Shown here: positions 36,181-45,124 of the stretch, in pieces
Layout of the letters: each line of letters starts with the position of its first letter
Numbering within the stretch: position 1 is the stretch's first letter
NCBI GenBank assembly: GCA_000169075.1
Contig: AAVT01000001.1
Location: forward strand, 310,001-374,000
Direction: 5' to 3'
From: a marine gamma proteobacterium HTCC2143
GTDB lineage: Bacteria; Pseudomonadota; Gammaproteobacteria; Pseudomonadales; Dasaniaceae
DNA: 64,000 nucleotides
Program-made: the position numbers and the translations under genes
The notes under the pieces: model-generated
Databases searched by the model: none
Seen by the model: the letters and a program-made list of their open reading frames with translations, nothing else
What the model was told of the DNA's origin: nothing

Positions 36181-36906
36181 CTACAATAGGTGGCGTTTGT
36201 TTAGCATCATGCAATCCATCTCTATGACCGCCATGTCATTCTTGCGGCTAATGGGATACAGCCCCGTAATCACGAAACCTGCGTCTTCGTAAACTTTTAA
36301 GGATTCAAGATAGTGTGGCATACCCTCGTAAATAGGCATGAATGAAATTTCCGATTCTATCCCGATAATGAAGTCAAGCTTCTCCCCTGCACCTTTAAAC
36401 ACATTGAGATCATAGCCCTGAGTATCCATCTTCAGAAATATACGCCGTTGCGCACAATCTTTTATGTCTTCCGTGAGGAAATTTTCAACCGTCCTCACTG
36501 TAACGGTTTCTGTATCGAGCACTTTGATGTGCTTGTAATTTTCTTTACCAAATTCGTTTGGGGGAAGAATAGAGGAAAGGTCAGAACCTTCCATGATATT
36601 CACTTCAATTTCTCCAAGCGCTTCACCGAGTGCACAGGGATAGGCTTGCCAGTTGGGGTCGGGCTGAATAGCTTCCATCAACTTAATAAACGTAGTGGAG
36701 ATAGGTTCAAAAGAATGGATCTCTTCCTTATAGCCTGCTGCTCGTAGCATTTTACCAAATTGACCGACATTCGCTCCGGCATCAATAACGAGATCTATTT
36801 TATATTCGTTGATCAAATTAATAAGGTGGGTATTCGAGCTAGGGTGTTTTTTACGTTTTATTAGCTCATACCCAAAGGTCTTGGCAATTTTTTTGTGTAG
36901 CTTCAT
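36181..36906 (-). CDS. FkbM family methyltransferase
   Basis: 241 aa SAM-dependent methyltransferase. Motif I is VIDAGANVGQFGKML (Asp42-Gly44), followed by EEIHSFEPISTTFIKL with the acidic residue binding the ribose, and the FkbM-typical FLKMDTQGYDLNVFKGA. The family O-methylates sugars or small molecules; here it probably methylates an LPS or capsule sugar, in view of the glycosyltransferase on the other side of the repeat. Single gene on the minus strand. Confidence 0.9.
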   Translation of the reverse strand: MKLHKKIAKTFGYELIKRKKHPSSNTHLINLINEYKIDLVIDAGANVGQFGKMLRAAGYKEEIHSFEPISTTFIKLMEAIQPDPNWQAYPCALGEALGEIEVNIMEGSDLSSILPPNEFGKENYKHIKVLDTETVTVRTVENFLTEDIKDCAQRRIFLKMDTQGYDLNVFKGAGEKLDFIIGIESEISFMPIYEGMPHYLESLKVYEDAGFVITGLYPISRKNDMAVIEMDCMMLNKRHLL

Positions 36907-37533
36907 CGAATGTAGGACTCATAGATAAATATCGGAAATCGTTTTTTCTTAAATAGTCATTATCGCGTCATAAAAGAAGTATAAGCCCACCATTACGATA
37001 TGTCTTCCTAAACGTGGTTATCCGCCAAAATATTTCTACTCTATTGTCATCAGATATCGCCACTTTCCACCATTATTTAATCAGCTTAAAGGGTGTTGTA
37101 TCCGTGTGATACTGTATAGCCCCCTTGGGGACACGTCATAGCTGTGGGACAAATGCCACAACCACGCTTTGCTAGAACTTAATGTCGGTCAGGGCTACAT
37201 AGCAACGTTTTTTGAAACTGCAATAGACGCCCTCGGCAGCGAATCAGTAAACAGCAGAAGCGCCGAGGACAACGCAGATATGGTAACACTCCTAAAAACT
37301 TCGTAAACGCTAGATAACATGATACAAGCCATGAACCGCCGTTTGGTATATGCCTTCATACCAGAAGAACCCGTAAACGAGATTGGCACTCACGTACCAC
37401 GACAGTGCAATGCGGCTTAGGTATATGATGCATCGACACCGCTTATTTCGTTCAATCTACTACAAGATAGCGGCTACAGGCAATCGACCGGCCATTACTT
37501 TTACTCAACTGTACAGCTACTAGTCATAAATCA
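36907..37533. other. Region with gene debris and a repeat copy
   Basis: A plus-strand stretch around 37180-37420 reads YIATFFETAIDALGSESVNS, then a TAA, then MIQAMNRRLVYAFIPEEPVN; it looks like a broken gene but matches no family I recognise. The repeat copy is at 37440-37490. Confidence 0.4.
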
Positions 37534-37545
37534 ATGGTTTGTTGG
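37440..37545 (+). repeat. Dispersed repeat copy, extended downstream
   Basis: Core TTTCGTTCAATCTACTACAAG and ATAGCGGCTACAGGCAATCGACC, then CTGTACAGCTACTAGTCATAAATCAATGG, which matches the downstream part of the copy at 40080-40190 (CTACAGCTATCAGGCCTAAATCAATGG). The element therefore extends at least ~50 bp beyond the core. Confidence 0.8.
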
Positions 37546-37914
37546 CTGTTTAAGGGGTTTTCGCTCTCCTGTACACAGCCTCCGCACTGGCCTCATGGGT
37601 GGTTGGTAAAATATCGCCATGATCTCTGTAATTCCTATGGGAAAGATACGCTGTTAGATCTAGATGAAGGTTCTTGGGCTTTGTCATTAGCTCATCAAGC
37701 GTTGGACAACGATAGCGAATGCGCTATGGCTTATTGGCAGAAGGGATATACAGAGGAGAAACCTAAGCATCACAATGAAACTGTAGCAGTTTTTTTAGAA
37801 ATACTTGAGCTGTTAGACGCTGTGCCAAAAAGGTTTTTGATAGAATCGTATTTCGAAAATGTAAAAGACCGCCCAAATTTTAACGCTTTAGGAAAGCAAT
37901 TAATGCCAACCTAA
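37534..37914 (+). CDS. Hypothetical protein with a TPR-like motif, possibly a fragment
   Basis: 126 aa. ALSLAHQALDNDSECAMAYWQKGYTEE followed by AVFLEILELLDAVPKRF gives a helix-turn-helix pattern like one or two tetratricopeptide repeats. The first ~50 residues overlap the end of the repeat element and look non-coding, so the true start may be further down or lost. No other domain can be seen. It may be the C-terminal piece of a TPR protein. Confidence 0.35.
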   Translation: MVCWLFKGFSLSCTQPPHWPHGWLVKYRHDLCNSYGKDTLLDLDEGSWALSLAHQALDNDSECAMAYWQKGYTEEKPKHHNETVAVFLEILELLDAVPKRFLIESYFENVKDRPNFNALGKQLMPT

Positions 37915-37978
37915 AGAGAGCAATGGGATTAAACAATAATCAATCTGATTACTATTACATCCCCCTCTTCTATCCACC

Positions 37979-38884
37979 TTATGCGCTTTCAGTCTCTGGG
38001 TCGCCAGCAATCCGAGAATGCAGCATCACTCTTGGTTCACTGTAGTCCCAGCTGCATGCCCGATGTAATAAGCATCGGTTATCCCACACTACTGCATCGC
38101 CCTTGGTCCATTGATATTGATAAGTGCGCTGCGGATCGCCTGTTGCGAAGTCCATCAGGTCCGCTAAAAATTTACTAGACTCGCCTTCGCTCATCTCAGG
38201 AATACCAAAAGCATGGCGGCCGATTGCCAAGCTCTTTCTTCCGGTTTCTGGATGTATTTTTAGCAGCGGCCGAAGCGGCGTGTCGTCTATATCAAGACCA
38301 TAACCGATATACTCACTGTCGACGCTTTTAGTCTCCTCGCCGACAAGCTTCTGACTATGAACGAGCGAGTGATAAGCAGAAAGACCGGCTACTTGATTAC
38401 GGCGACCCCCATCTAAGGCATCCCATGCTGCCCTCATGTCGGCAAAACCGGTATCGCCCTGAGCTTGCGGGACTACCTTCGCGCTAAACACCGCTCCTTT
38501 AGCCTGCACTGGCATATAGGTATTATCTTGATGCCAATGCATATTGCCACGAATAATTTTCATCATATCGTCGTCAGGTGCATCGCGCAGACTACCGTTT
38601 GGCAAAACATTGCTGAGCTCAACGGCCTCAACCCCTTTAATAAGATCGCCAAAGCGGGCAGCAAATGTCTGCTGCTCTGCATCACTCAAATACTGCCCAG
38701 GAAATATCAACAAGCCGTATTCTAACCAAGCCTGATACAAGGCGGAGAACTGCCTGTTATCAAGCTCATTAAGTCGAATATCAGTCACTATCGCGCCAAA
38801 GGTTTTATTGGCTAACGGCTTTAGCGAAAAATGGGATAACTCTTCCATAATGGAATGGCTCTTAGTGGACTTCACATCGTCCAA
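37979..38884 (-). CDS. TauD/TfdA family Fe(II)/2-oxoglutarate dioxygenase
   Basis: 301 aa. The iron-binding facial triad is visible: H118-x-D120 in MHWHQDNTYMP, and the distal His in CLLHRACSWD, with the 2-oxoglutarate-binding Arg in MLHSRIAGDP. The N-terminal GAIVTDIRLNELD and LEYGLLIFPGQ are typical of the taurine/2,4-D dioxygenase fold. It hydroxylates a small carboxylate or sulfonate with release of succinate and CO2. The substrate is unknown and no transporter accompanies it. A repeat copy lies upstream. Confidence 0.9.
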   Translation of the reverse strand: MDDVKSTKSHSIMEELSHFSLKPLANKTFGAIVTDIRLNELDNRQFSALYQAWLEYGLLIFPGQYLSDAEQQTFAARFGDLIKGVEAVELSNVLPNGSLRDAPDDDMMKIIRGNMHWHQDNTYMPVQAKGAVFSAKVVPQAQGDTGFADMRAAWDALDGGRRNQVAGLSAYHSLVHSQKLVGEETKSVDSEYIGYGLDIDDTPLRPLLKIHPETGRKSLAIGRHAFGIPEMSEGESSKFLADLMDFATGDPQRTYQYQWTKGDAVVWDNRCLLHRACSWDYSEPRVMLHSRIAGDPETESA

Positions 38885-38969
38885 CAGCTTATGAAATAAT
38901 TAAAATTATTGCCAATAAATCTCAGAGTCTCTTTTGACGTATTTTTTTGAATATATGCAGTTTTAACAC

Positions 38970-39035
38970 GGCTACTTTCGATCGAACTACCAAAAGCTAG
39001 CAGCTACAGGCAATCGACAAGCTATTTTTAGTACC
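38970..39035 (+). repeat. Dispersed repeat copy
   Basis: TTTCGATCGAACTACCAAAAGCTAGCAGCTACAGGCAATCGACAAGCTATTTTTAGTACC (given here to be compared with the consensus in pieces: TTTCGATC, CTAC, GCTACAGGCAATCGACA, GCTAT, TAGTAC). It lies between TauD and the enoyl-CoA hydratase gene. Confidence 0.8.
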
Positions 39036-39148
39036 TAACAATAACGTGATTAAACATAAAAATGGTGCGCTGGCCGCTTTAATATCTCCCGTTACGGCTT
39101 CCAACCGCTCCTAAGGACCTTATCTTCGACCAGCATAATATCGTCTGT

Positions 39149-39901
39149 TTAAGATTTCTTTGTGAATGTCATGATCCGTTCTTTCATATCGGGTCCGACG
39201 CCTTCACTTTCCATCACTTCCCATTGCAGGCCGGCATCCAAATGTCTGCCATCTGTGGCATCAAGGAGCCGTTTATTAGCGGCGTGGGAATAAACCGAAT
39301 TTTCGCTAATTCGGCGGGCGAGCGCTTCGACCTCAGCATCAAATTTGTCTAACGGTACTGCATATTCAGCCAGCCCAATCCGCACAGCCTCATCGGCGCC
39401 AATCATATCTGCAGTGAACATCAGCCGCTTGGCTGTAGCAATGCCGACGCGCCGTGGGAGCCGTTGACTCATGCCCCATACCGGCGTAAGCGCCCATTTT
39501 GCGTGGGTATCACCAAATCGCGCATTGTCAGCGGCGATGATAAAGTCAGCTGCCAAAGCAACCTCAAGTGCACCTGTGTAACAGTGGCCATGCACAGCAG
39601 CGATTACTGGTTTAGGCAATTTTTCCATCAACCGAAGTGTTTCAGAATGCCAGCCGCGCGAAGGCACTTCTTCACCTTCGGCAATATCGCCTAAGTCATG
39701 GCCAGCAGAGAAACATTTCCCCGCTCCGCGCAGAACGATGCAATGGATGTTTTTGTCGGCACGCAAATCAAGAATATGCCCGCGAAGCTCCTTAAACACT
39801 CCCACAGTGAGTGAATTCAACTTGTCTGGACGATTCAAGGTCAGCCAAGCGCAGCCATCCTTGTCATTGCGAATCACAAGTTCGCTCGGTTCATTGGCCA
39901 T
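39149..39901 (-). CDS. Enoyl-CoA hydratase family protein
   Basis: 250 aa crotonase. CAWLTLNRPDKLNSLTVG, oxyanion-hole GAGKCFSAGHDLGDIAEGE, IAAVHGHCYTGALEVALAAD, and GDTHAKWALTPVWGMSQRLPRRVG are family features. The usual second catalytic Glu segment has WALTPVWGMSQRLP; sequences of this kind are often annotated as enoyl-CoA hydratases of unknown chain length. Cytoplasmic. A long-form repeat copy lies just upstream. No CoA-ligase or dehydrogenase partner is adjacent. Confidence 0.88.
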   Translation of the reverse strand: MANEPSELVIRNDKDGCAWLTLNRPDKLNSLTVGVFKELRGHILDLRADKNIHCIVLRGAGKCFSAGHDLGDIAEGEEVPSRGWHSETLRLMEKLPKPVIAAVHGHCYTGALEVALAADFIIAADNARFGDTHAKWALTPVWGMSQRLPRRVGIATAKRLMFTADMIGADEAVRIGLAEYAVPLDKFDAEVEALARRISENSVYSHAANKRLLDATDGRHLDAGLQWEVMESEGVGPDMKERIMTFTKKS

Positions 39902-39994
39902 CGGGACTTACCTCGTTATTGAATTGAGTGCACTGGAAATTTATTGGCGCTGTTATAAAAGCAGGACAAGTTCAACACTGAGATTGTCCCGATC

Positions 39995-40190
39995 AACGAT
40001 TTCAGTCCATCTTCCAACACCGCCCTGTCACCTTCGATCGAAACCGGTTTTCTAGTTAGCAATTTTGGATTTAGGAAGGGTAAGCATCGCTGATTTTCCT
40101 CAATCTACTACAAGATAACGGCTACAGGCAATCGCGAGGCTATTATTAGTATTCCGGTCTACAGCTATCAGGCCTAAATCAATGGAGCAT
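39995..40190 (+). repeat. Dispersed repeat, longest copy (~195 bp)
   Basis: Upstream arm ACGATTTCAGTCCATCTTCC shared with 26677, central core CTCAATCTACTACAAGATAACGGCTACAGGCAATCG, and downstream arm CTACAGCTATCAGGCCTAAATCAATGG shared with 37440. This copy joins both arms, so it shows the full element. Confidence 0.8.
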
Positions 40191-40491
40191 GCCACGTTTT
40201 GGCCCTAGGTCAAAACTTCTGCTGCGATGGTCGCACCCACTGTAGCTATTATCACTGGCATCCTGCTCTCTGATTCTTTTTTTGCAAGCGCTTCTCTACG
40301 CTGTAGTCTGGCGGGATGATCTGTGTAGATTCAACCAAAACCCAACAGCTAATAAAAAACCAACCTTTTCGGGTTGAGGTTTGTTATTTGGTCGAGGCGG
40401 AGGACATTGAATGCCTATAATGGAAGTGCGCGGTAGTTATGCCTGATGAGACGGCAGAACAAAAAACCTGATCTTGCCCTGCGTTCGTGAA
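40191..40491. other. Intergenic region
   Basis: A hairpin CCAACCTTTTCGGGTTGAGG-type (40358-40378, CAACC/GGTTG) could terminate transcription of a plus-strand unit. No gene seen. Confidence 0.35.
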
Positions 40492-41004
40492 TCAGTTGCT
40501 ATACAGGTATTCGATTGCATCGTTCACAAACGTATAACGGGGATGTTTATACCAACCGTAGAGCAAAGAGTTCCGTGGCTCTTTGTGAATTTTTGTCTGA
40601 AAGACTATTAGCTCGCCCTTCTCTTCGCGGAGCCAAAAATCCACATCATAAAGTTTGTCTTTGATACCGTCTACGTGGAAGTCAGTGCAGGCAAAATAAA
40701 CGTCGTCACCAATCTGCCTGACGGGATCGTGAATCTGAACAAAGCGCAGTATTAGTGCTTCGTTGGTGACGTCATCAACAATGTTAAAACGCCCATCATC
40801 GCCAACAACGTTATCGATATGACGGTACATCGCCGCCTTAATGTCTTGAGCATAAACAATTGAGTCCACGTCAGCGACGCTTTCAGCACGGGTTTGAACA
40901 ACCACACTGATCAACACCAGGGCCAGAGACCTTGTTAAAATTAGTCTTAACAAGGCCTGAGCCTTCAACTTACGAGACCCAACAAGTGATACCACGCTTA
41001 ACAA
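40492..41004 (-). CDS. Exported hypothetical protein
   Basis: 170 aa from a TTG at 41004; later starts are possible. It has a signal-like hydrophobic segment (LLRLILTRSLALVLISVVVQTRAE) and a mature part with two alternating acidic/aromatic stretches: DGRFNIVDDVTNEALILRF, VQIHDPVRQIGDDVYFACTD and FHVDGIKDKLYDVDFWLREE, ending YTFVNDAIEYLYSN. I recall similar domains fused behind EHGGKA-type repeats in other bacteria, and the repeat protein gene lies 10 bp upstream in the same frame, separated by a TGA and a TAG. It looks periplasmic. Function unknown. Confidence 0.55.
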   Translation of the reverse strand: MLSVVSLVGSRKLKAQALLRLILTRSLALVLISVVVQTRAESVADVDSIVYAQDIKAAMYRHIDNVVGDDGRFNIVDDVTNEALILRFVQIHDPVRQIGDDVYFACTDFHVDGIKDKLYDVDFWLREEKGELIVFQTKIHKEPRNSLLYGWYKHPRYTFVNDAIEYLYSN

Positions 41005-41013
41005 CTAAAAAAC

Positions 41014-41256
41014 TCAGTGATCTTTAGACCCAGCCGCTTTACCGCCGTGCTCCTTCGCTTTTGCAGCCGCTTTACCGCCGTGTTCCTTCGCTTCTGTAGC
41101 CGCTTTTCCGCCGTGCTCTTTCGCATCTGCAGCCGCTTTACCGCCGTGTTCCTTCGCTTCTGTAGCCGCTTTGCCGCCGTGCTCTTTACCATGACCACCC
41201 GCCATTACGCTTGCGGGCAATACCATCATCAACAATACCAGTGCTAAATGTCTCAT
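41014..41256 (-). CDS. Exported small repeat protein, (KEHGGKAAxxA)5
   Basis: 80 aa: signal peptide MRHLALVLLMMVLPASVMAG, then five tandem 11-residue repeats KEHGGKAA(T/A/D)(E/D/K)A and a GSKDH tail. Each repeat supplies one His, and Lys/Glu/Ala helix-forming residues, so the mature protein is probably a highly soluble helix that might bind metal or protons. The DNA repeats in 33-bp units. It is followed by the 170-aa exported protein in the same frame. In some organisms the two parts seem to be fused in one protein (from memory), and a stop between them here may be recent. Confidence 0.7.
   Translation of the reverse strand: MRHLALVLLMMVLPASVMAGGHGKEHGGKAATEAKEHGGKAAADAKEHGGKAATEAKEHGGKAAAKAKEHGGKAAGSKDH
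41030..41195. repeat. Five tandem 33-bp repeats within the KEHGGKAA gene
   Basis: The plus strand shows GCCGC-TTT-A/G/CCGCCGTG-(C/T)TCC/T-TTCGC-units repeated every 33 bp, alternating mainly between GCTTCTGTA and GCATCTGCA/GCTTTTGCA at the variable end. The alternation suggests growth by duplication of a 66-bp pair. Confidence 0.8.
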
Positions 41257-41350
41257 TTAAAACTCCCATAGAGTTACGATTCTATCTCTGTATTTCGGGC
41301 CTTTCCGCCCTCCTATCTATCTGCCCTTCCGTATAGCCCCGTATTCATCA

Positions 41351-42172
41351 TCATGCATCATCGGAAGGGACGAGCCCTACGTTACGGCTTTTGAAAGGTT
41401 CAAGCAACAATTGTTTTGCCGAGAGCGTGTCGCCTCTCCCGTCCGGGAGCCCCATCGGTTTTGTACGCATAGCCTCGTGCGGCAACCAGGGCGCCAATGT
41501 ACTAAACGCGAGGTCCCAAAAGCTGAATATCGTCGAAAAATTTTGGTCACCGTAAGTTCGGTCAACGAGATGATGTGCAGCGTGGAATCGAGGCGTCACG
41601 ATCACGGCCGCCAACGGCCGCTCAATATTATCAGGCAAATCAATATTGCTATGGTGCATCTGCGCGCAGAGACTAACTATCGCCTCGAACAGAAACCAAG
41701 CGAATGCAGACGGGCCCCAAAGGACAATCCAAATCGCTTTCACCGCTGAAGAAATTAATAATTCACCCGGATGAAAACGTAGCGCGGTAAAAACATCCAG
41801 ATCATTATCGGCATGGTGCGCTTTGTGGAAACGCCATAAAAAGGCAACGCGATGATTTGCCCGGTGCCACACATAGTCAAAACCATCTAGCACGATCACT
41901 GTCAGGACAAATTCGACCCAACCCGAAAGTCCTAACCAACGCCCTAGCCCCCAGCCCATTTGCTCGACATAAACAATCCATGCCAATAGCGGTACATAAA
42001 TCAACAATCGCATGAGCATGGTGTTGAGTGCTGCGACCGCGGCATGAAGAGCAACCCGCTTTAGCAGAGGCGTGACTGCACGACGAAAGGTTAATAATCG
42101 TTCGAGCAATGCCCAAAACATTAGTCCACACAAGAAGACAAAAAGGCGACCTGTATCTAAATCAATATCCAT
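41351..42172 (-). CDS. Sterol desaturase/fatty acid hydroxylase family protein
   Basis: 273 aa with four to five membrane segments. The diiron histidine boxes are in order: HRANH, HKAHH within FHKAHHADNDLDVFTALRFHP, and FHAAHHLVDRTYGDQNF. Box spacing (HX4H-like, HX2HH, HX2HH) fits the fatty acid hydroxylase superfamily, which oxidises lipids or carotenoids in the membrane. Which lipid is unknown. A repeat copy follows immediately upstream of its start. Confidence 0.9.
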   Translation of the reverse strand: MDIDLDTGRLFVFLCGLMFWALLERLLTFRRAVTPLLKRVALHAAVAALNTMLMRLLIYVPLLAWIVYVEQMGWGLGRWLGLSGWVEFVLTVIVLDGFDYVWHRANHRVAFLWRFHKAHHADNDLDVFTALRFHPGELLISSAVKAIWIVLWGPSAFAWFLFEAIVSLCAQMHHSNIDLPDNIERPLAAVIVTPRFHAAHHLVDRTYGDQNFSTIFSFWDLAFSTLAPWLPHEAMRTKPMGLPDGRGDTLSAKQLLLEPFKSRNVGLVPSDDA

Positions 42173-42189
42173 AGCAACGTAATATAAAC

Positions 42190-42290
42190 TAGCCAGCGGC
42201 GATATAGGAAGTATTAAACCCCCTTGTCCTTCGTCAACCTACTAAAAAAAGCGGGTACAGGCAATCGTCAGGCTATTATTTAGTACTCAG
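42190..42290 (+). repeat. Dispersed repeat copy
   Basis: GGAAGTATTAAACCCCCTTG, then CTTCGTCAACCTACTAAAAAAAGCGGGTACAGGCAATCGTCAGGCTATTATTTAGTACTC. It has a seven-A run in place of CAAGATA. Confidence 0.85.
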
Positions 42291-42578
42291 CAATACTGTG
42301 GTGAATCCCCAATTGTCTAATTTCCCCCAACTGAAACCTATCCTTGCGGTCCAAATTATTATACAAAAGCCGTGTAACAGCATAACTGTGCCGATGAGCA
42401 CTTTAATCATGGAGATCAGGATGGTCGTTATCAACTAGCACTTTCTTCTAATGGCGAGCCATTGATCTACCACGAGATTATGGTACAGAATGGCCGTATT
42501 GACGGTAGTGGTGAGCTGTAATTGTATGGCCAGCTAACAATCACCACATTTAATTGAATTCGATGTGTGGGAATAAAT
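42291..42578. other. Intergenic region with an ORF remnant
   Basis: At 42378-42521 a plus-strand frame without a start reads QDGRYQLALSSNGEPLIYHE and IMVQNGRIDGSGEL, ending TAA. It has the look of the C-terminal end of a beta-rich domain, but I do not recognise it. Confidence 0.35.
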
Positions 42579-43253
42579 TCAGTCCCCCTCATGTAAAAAA
42601 AATTCAAATCTCTCTTTTTTTACCCCGGGTGAGTGAAACAAGAATATTTTCCCGAAAAGGTGAAGGTAGCCTGCATAACCTAAATGCTTAGAGTTACCAC
42701 GTCTGGTCCCAGCAAGAGAGGAATAGTTAGTCGAGGCAATAAAGCTTTGCTTGTTGTTGATACCTCTTCTTTGCAACGGCTTATTACCGCAATATTTGCG
42801 TCGCTCCCCAATATGTTGTCCCCTGAACGCCGGCAACGTATAACTCTTGTAGTTGTAAGAAGAATTCGGTCCAACTCGAACCCATATTTTATCGGTGTGA
42901 GGAACGTCGCTAAAGCTTCGCCATGCATAGGAGACAAGCTGACCGTCGATTATCGTTCCGACACAATAATCACCGCGTGCCAATGCGCTAGATAGCATCT
43001 CGGGGTCCATATCCAAGGCGGGATTACCGAGACTATAAGCCTTTAGTTCTTCATTAGTTAGCACTTTGCTGGGATTTGATGTGTCGCAATCGTCGTCTTC
43101 TTCATTTAAGAGGGGAGTTGAAAAAATGAGACATAAACTACCATTGATCCTAAGATATTTCGCACAAAATCGCGCAAAATAAAAATACAATGTCTTTAGT
43201 AGCCCCCACCGTTTTGACATACGAATGGCAGCTGAAATCGTTGAAGAATTCAT
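42579..43253 (-). CDS. GNAT-like protein, paralog of the next gene upstream
   Basis: 224 aa, no signal. The C-terminal half reads CVGTIIDGQLVSYAWRSFSD, VPHTDKIWVRVGPNSSYNYK, SYTLPAFRGQHIG and later LGYAGYLHLFGKIFLFHSPG. This resembles the acetyl-CoA-binding half of GNAT-type acyltransferases that carry F-R-G-Q-x-I and a long beta strand at the end. It is 5 bp from, and clearly homologous to, the upstream frameshifted gene. Family assignment is tentative. Confidence 0.55.
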   Translation of the reverse strand: MNSSTISAAIRMSKRWGLLKTLYFYFARFCAKYLRINGSLCLIFSTPLLNEEDDDCDTSNPSKVLTNEELKAYSLGNPALDMDPEMLSSALARGDYCVGTIIDGQLVSYAWRSFSDVPHTDKIWVRVGPNSSYNYKSYTLPAFRGQHIGERRKYCGNKPLQRRGINNKQSFIASTNYSSLAGTRRGNSKHLGYAGYLHLFGKIFLFHSPGVKKERFEFFLHEGD

Positions 43254-43257
43254 AGAT

Positions 43258-43940
43258 CTAATCTACCTTGCTGTCATTTTTCCGAAAAAAACGAAACCCG
43301 CTTTTCTTTGCACCGGGAGAATGAAATATATAGTAATTGCCAAAAAGTGAAATATAACCAGCATATCCCACTTCGGTGTTTCCGTGGAACGTCGAAGAGT
43401 GCCTGGAAGAATAATTGTGTGTCTCAATAAAGCCGACCGTATGTGTTTTATCTTTTCGGGTCTTTTCCTCTGTCATTATCGTTACATAAGAATGTATTCT
43501 TTGGCCGCGAAATGCTTCTTTAGTTAGGCTTTTAAAACCATAGCGACAATGAGAGTCAAAATCTATCCATATGTCATTGGTATGTTGGGTGGGGCCGTAA
43601 GATCGCCATACATAGCTGATCAGTTTTCCTTTCGTTATTGCGCCGGCACACACGTGCCCGAGGGAACAGAGTTCATGTACTTCTGCCTGGTCAATTCCAG
43701 TTCTGGATCAGCGCAAAATGTGATTAACTCTTCCTCGGTTATCAATCGATAGTCAACTTCCGGCGTGGGGTTGCAGGGAGGTTTATCGTGATTAAGAGGG
43801 CGAGTGGTAACTACACAGAAAAAGAAATTGAGGTTCTTTTTTATGGATCGCATGAGGAGAGCATATGCAGTTCCTAATATTCCCCAGCGTTTGATGTGTT
43901 GCTTTTGATTAGTATTCAATAACGGCATAACGTTACCCAT
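43258..43940 (-). pseudogene. GNAT-like protein, frameshifted paralog
   Basis: Two overlapping frames, 43940-43635 (ending TCVPAQ) and 43653-43258 (starting CAGAITKGKLISYVWRS), together align with the neighbouring intact paralog over its whole length (CVGTIIDGQLVSYAWRS; FRGQRIHSYV/FRGQHIG; VGYAGYISLFGNYYIFHSPG/LGYAGYLHLFGKIFLFHSPG). The shift is at ACGTGTGTGCCGG, a TG dinucleotide run, so a 2-bp slip inactivates it, unless it is an assembly error. Tandem duplication with decay of one copy is the simplest reading. Confidence 0.65.
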
Positions 43941-44748
43941 TATCTACTATCGATAATATCTAGAAGATATCATATATTGGCAATTGTCATGATAATCGAG
44001 TTACCGTGAGTGCATCGCCCCGCCTTCGCTAGGCACTTTTTCGAAAAAATACTATGTCTAATCAGAATCTAGTGCCTGAATAGACGTTGCTCTTTGAGTA
44101 TCGGCAAAACACGCGTCCTATTGTCAGATACTCTACCTTAGCCATCCGGAACACGGCAACCGTCTTTGTCGGTAGAGTGTAGGAAATATTAACATCCCTA
44201 ACCTTTCGTTAACTTACTATAAAAAAGTGGCTACAGGCAATCGGCATGCGATCATTAAATTAGTCTCGAATAGCCTTGTGTCATCTTAATCATTAAAGGA
44301 ACTTTCGTAACCAGTTGTTTGAAGTATGATCCAATGTAACCAAGGCACTTTTTCTTTCATATTTTAAATTGTTTAGTTACGCGATAAGAAAGTTATAGTC
44401 GGTATAAAAGTCTTATTGCTAATAATACTCGATTTTTTGGCTAAACAGATGGACGTTACTGTAGCTGTAATTCCGAGCAAGAGATTTTGACCTATTCCTG
44501 CCTTCGTTTTTTCGACGATCCTGAGGCCATTCTGGTGTGAATAAATTTGTACTAGTCATTCTCCCCGTTACCAGGATTAATTGAACGCTGTCCAATAGTA
44601 TAAAATATACAGACGCCCTAGAATAGATAAGGACAAAAGGTGCGGCGAAGTATGTGGTGATGATCGATCAGGATCGAAATTACTATTAAGGAAGAAAAAG
44701 TCTGCCATTAAGATTCACCCGAACAGACTACTGTGTTTACACCGTACT
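43941..44748. other. ~800-bp region with a repeat copy
   Basis: No gene recognised. The repeat copy is at 44180-44275. A TGAGAGAATTAT-like AT-rich block near 43970 may hold the promoter of the GNAT-like pair. Confidence 0.4.
44180..44275 (+). repeat. Dispersed repeat copy
   Basis: GGAAATATTAACATCCCTAACC, then TTTCGTTAACTTACTATAAAAAAGTGGCTACAGGCAATCGG. More diverged core, with the A-run variant seen also at 42190. Confidence 0.75.
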
Positions 44749-45124
44749 TTGTGCAGAGGTTACACAACTCATTGCGTTGAGAAGGGAATAGAAGGTTTGA
44801 CGAAAAAGACAGATTTTTTCGGTTCAGGTAGGAATCCTGACGGTATTTTAGATCAACTTGATCTCAATTCTGAAGTCTTTAATAGAGGTTATTCGAGGAT
44901 AATAATTTCAAACCGCATTTACTCCGAATTTCAAAAGTATCTTGAAGTGGTTTTTTGTTGGTGAAAGTTTGAATCACAACTTTGCGGTTAAGGATAGTCA
45001 ATGTCTGAATACTCGCGGATTTCCTGTCTTGCAGAAAGCCGGATTGACTTCGGAAAAGATTTTTTTGAAGCAGGAGTTTTTTGCTTGTTTCTCCGAGCCT
45101 GATAGCTGTCGCACTGAGTACTAA
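44749..45124 (+). pseudogene. Unrecognised ORF pair, probably one frameshifted gene
   Basis: 44749-44964 reads GSGRNPDGILDQLDLNSEVF then NRGYSRIIISNRIYSEFQKYL, and continues in an overlapping second frame at 44942 with FFVGESLNHNFAVKDSQCLN and SEKIFLKQEFFACFSEPDSC. The overlap at YLEVVFCW/LKWFFVG suggests a single shifted gene. The style (small, aromatic, isolated) is like immunity or orphan accessory proteins, but no family is recognised. Confidence 0.35.

Noticed and set aside
40492..41256. Selenocysteine read-through between the repeat protein and its partner
   Set aside because: The TGA is followed three codons later by TAG in the same frame.
43258..43653. Independent 131-aa gene
   Set aside because: It is the second half of a paralog shifted at a TG run; its neighbour shows the full-length pattern.
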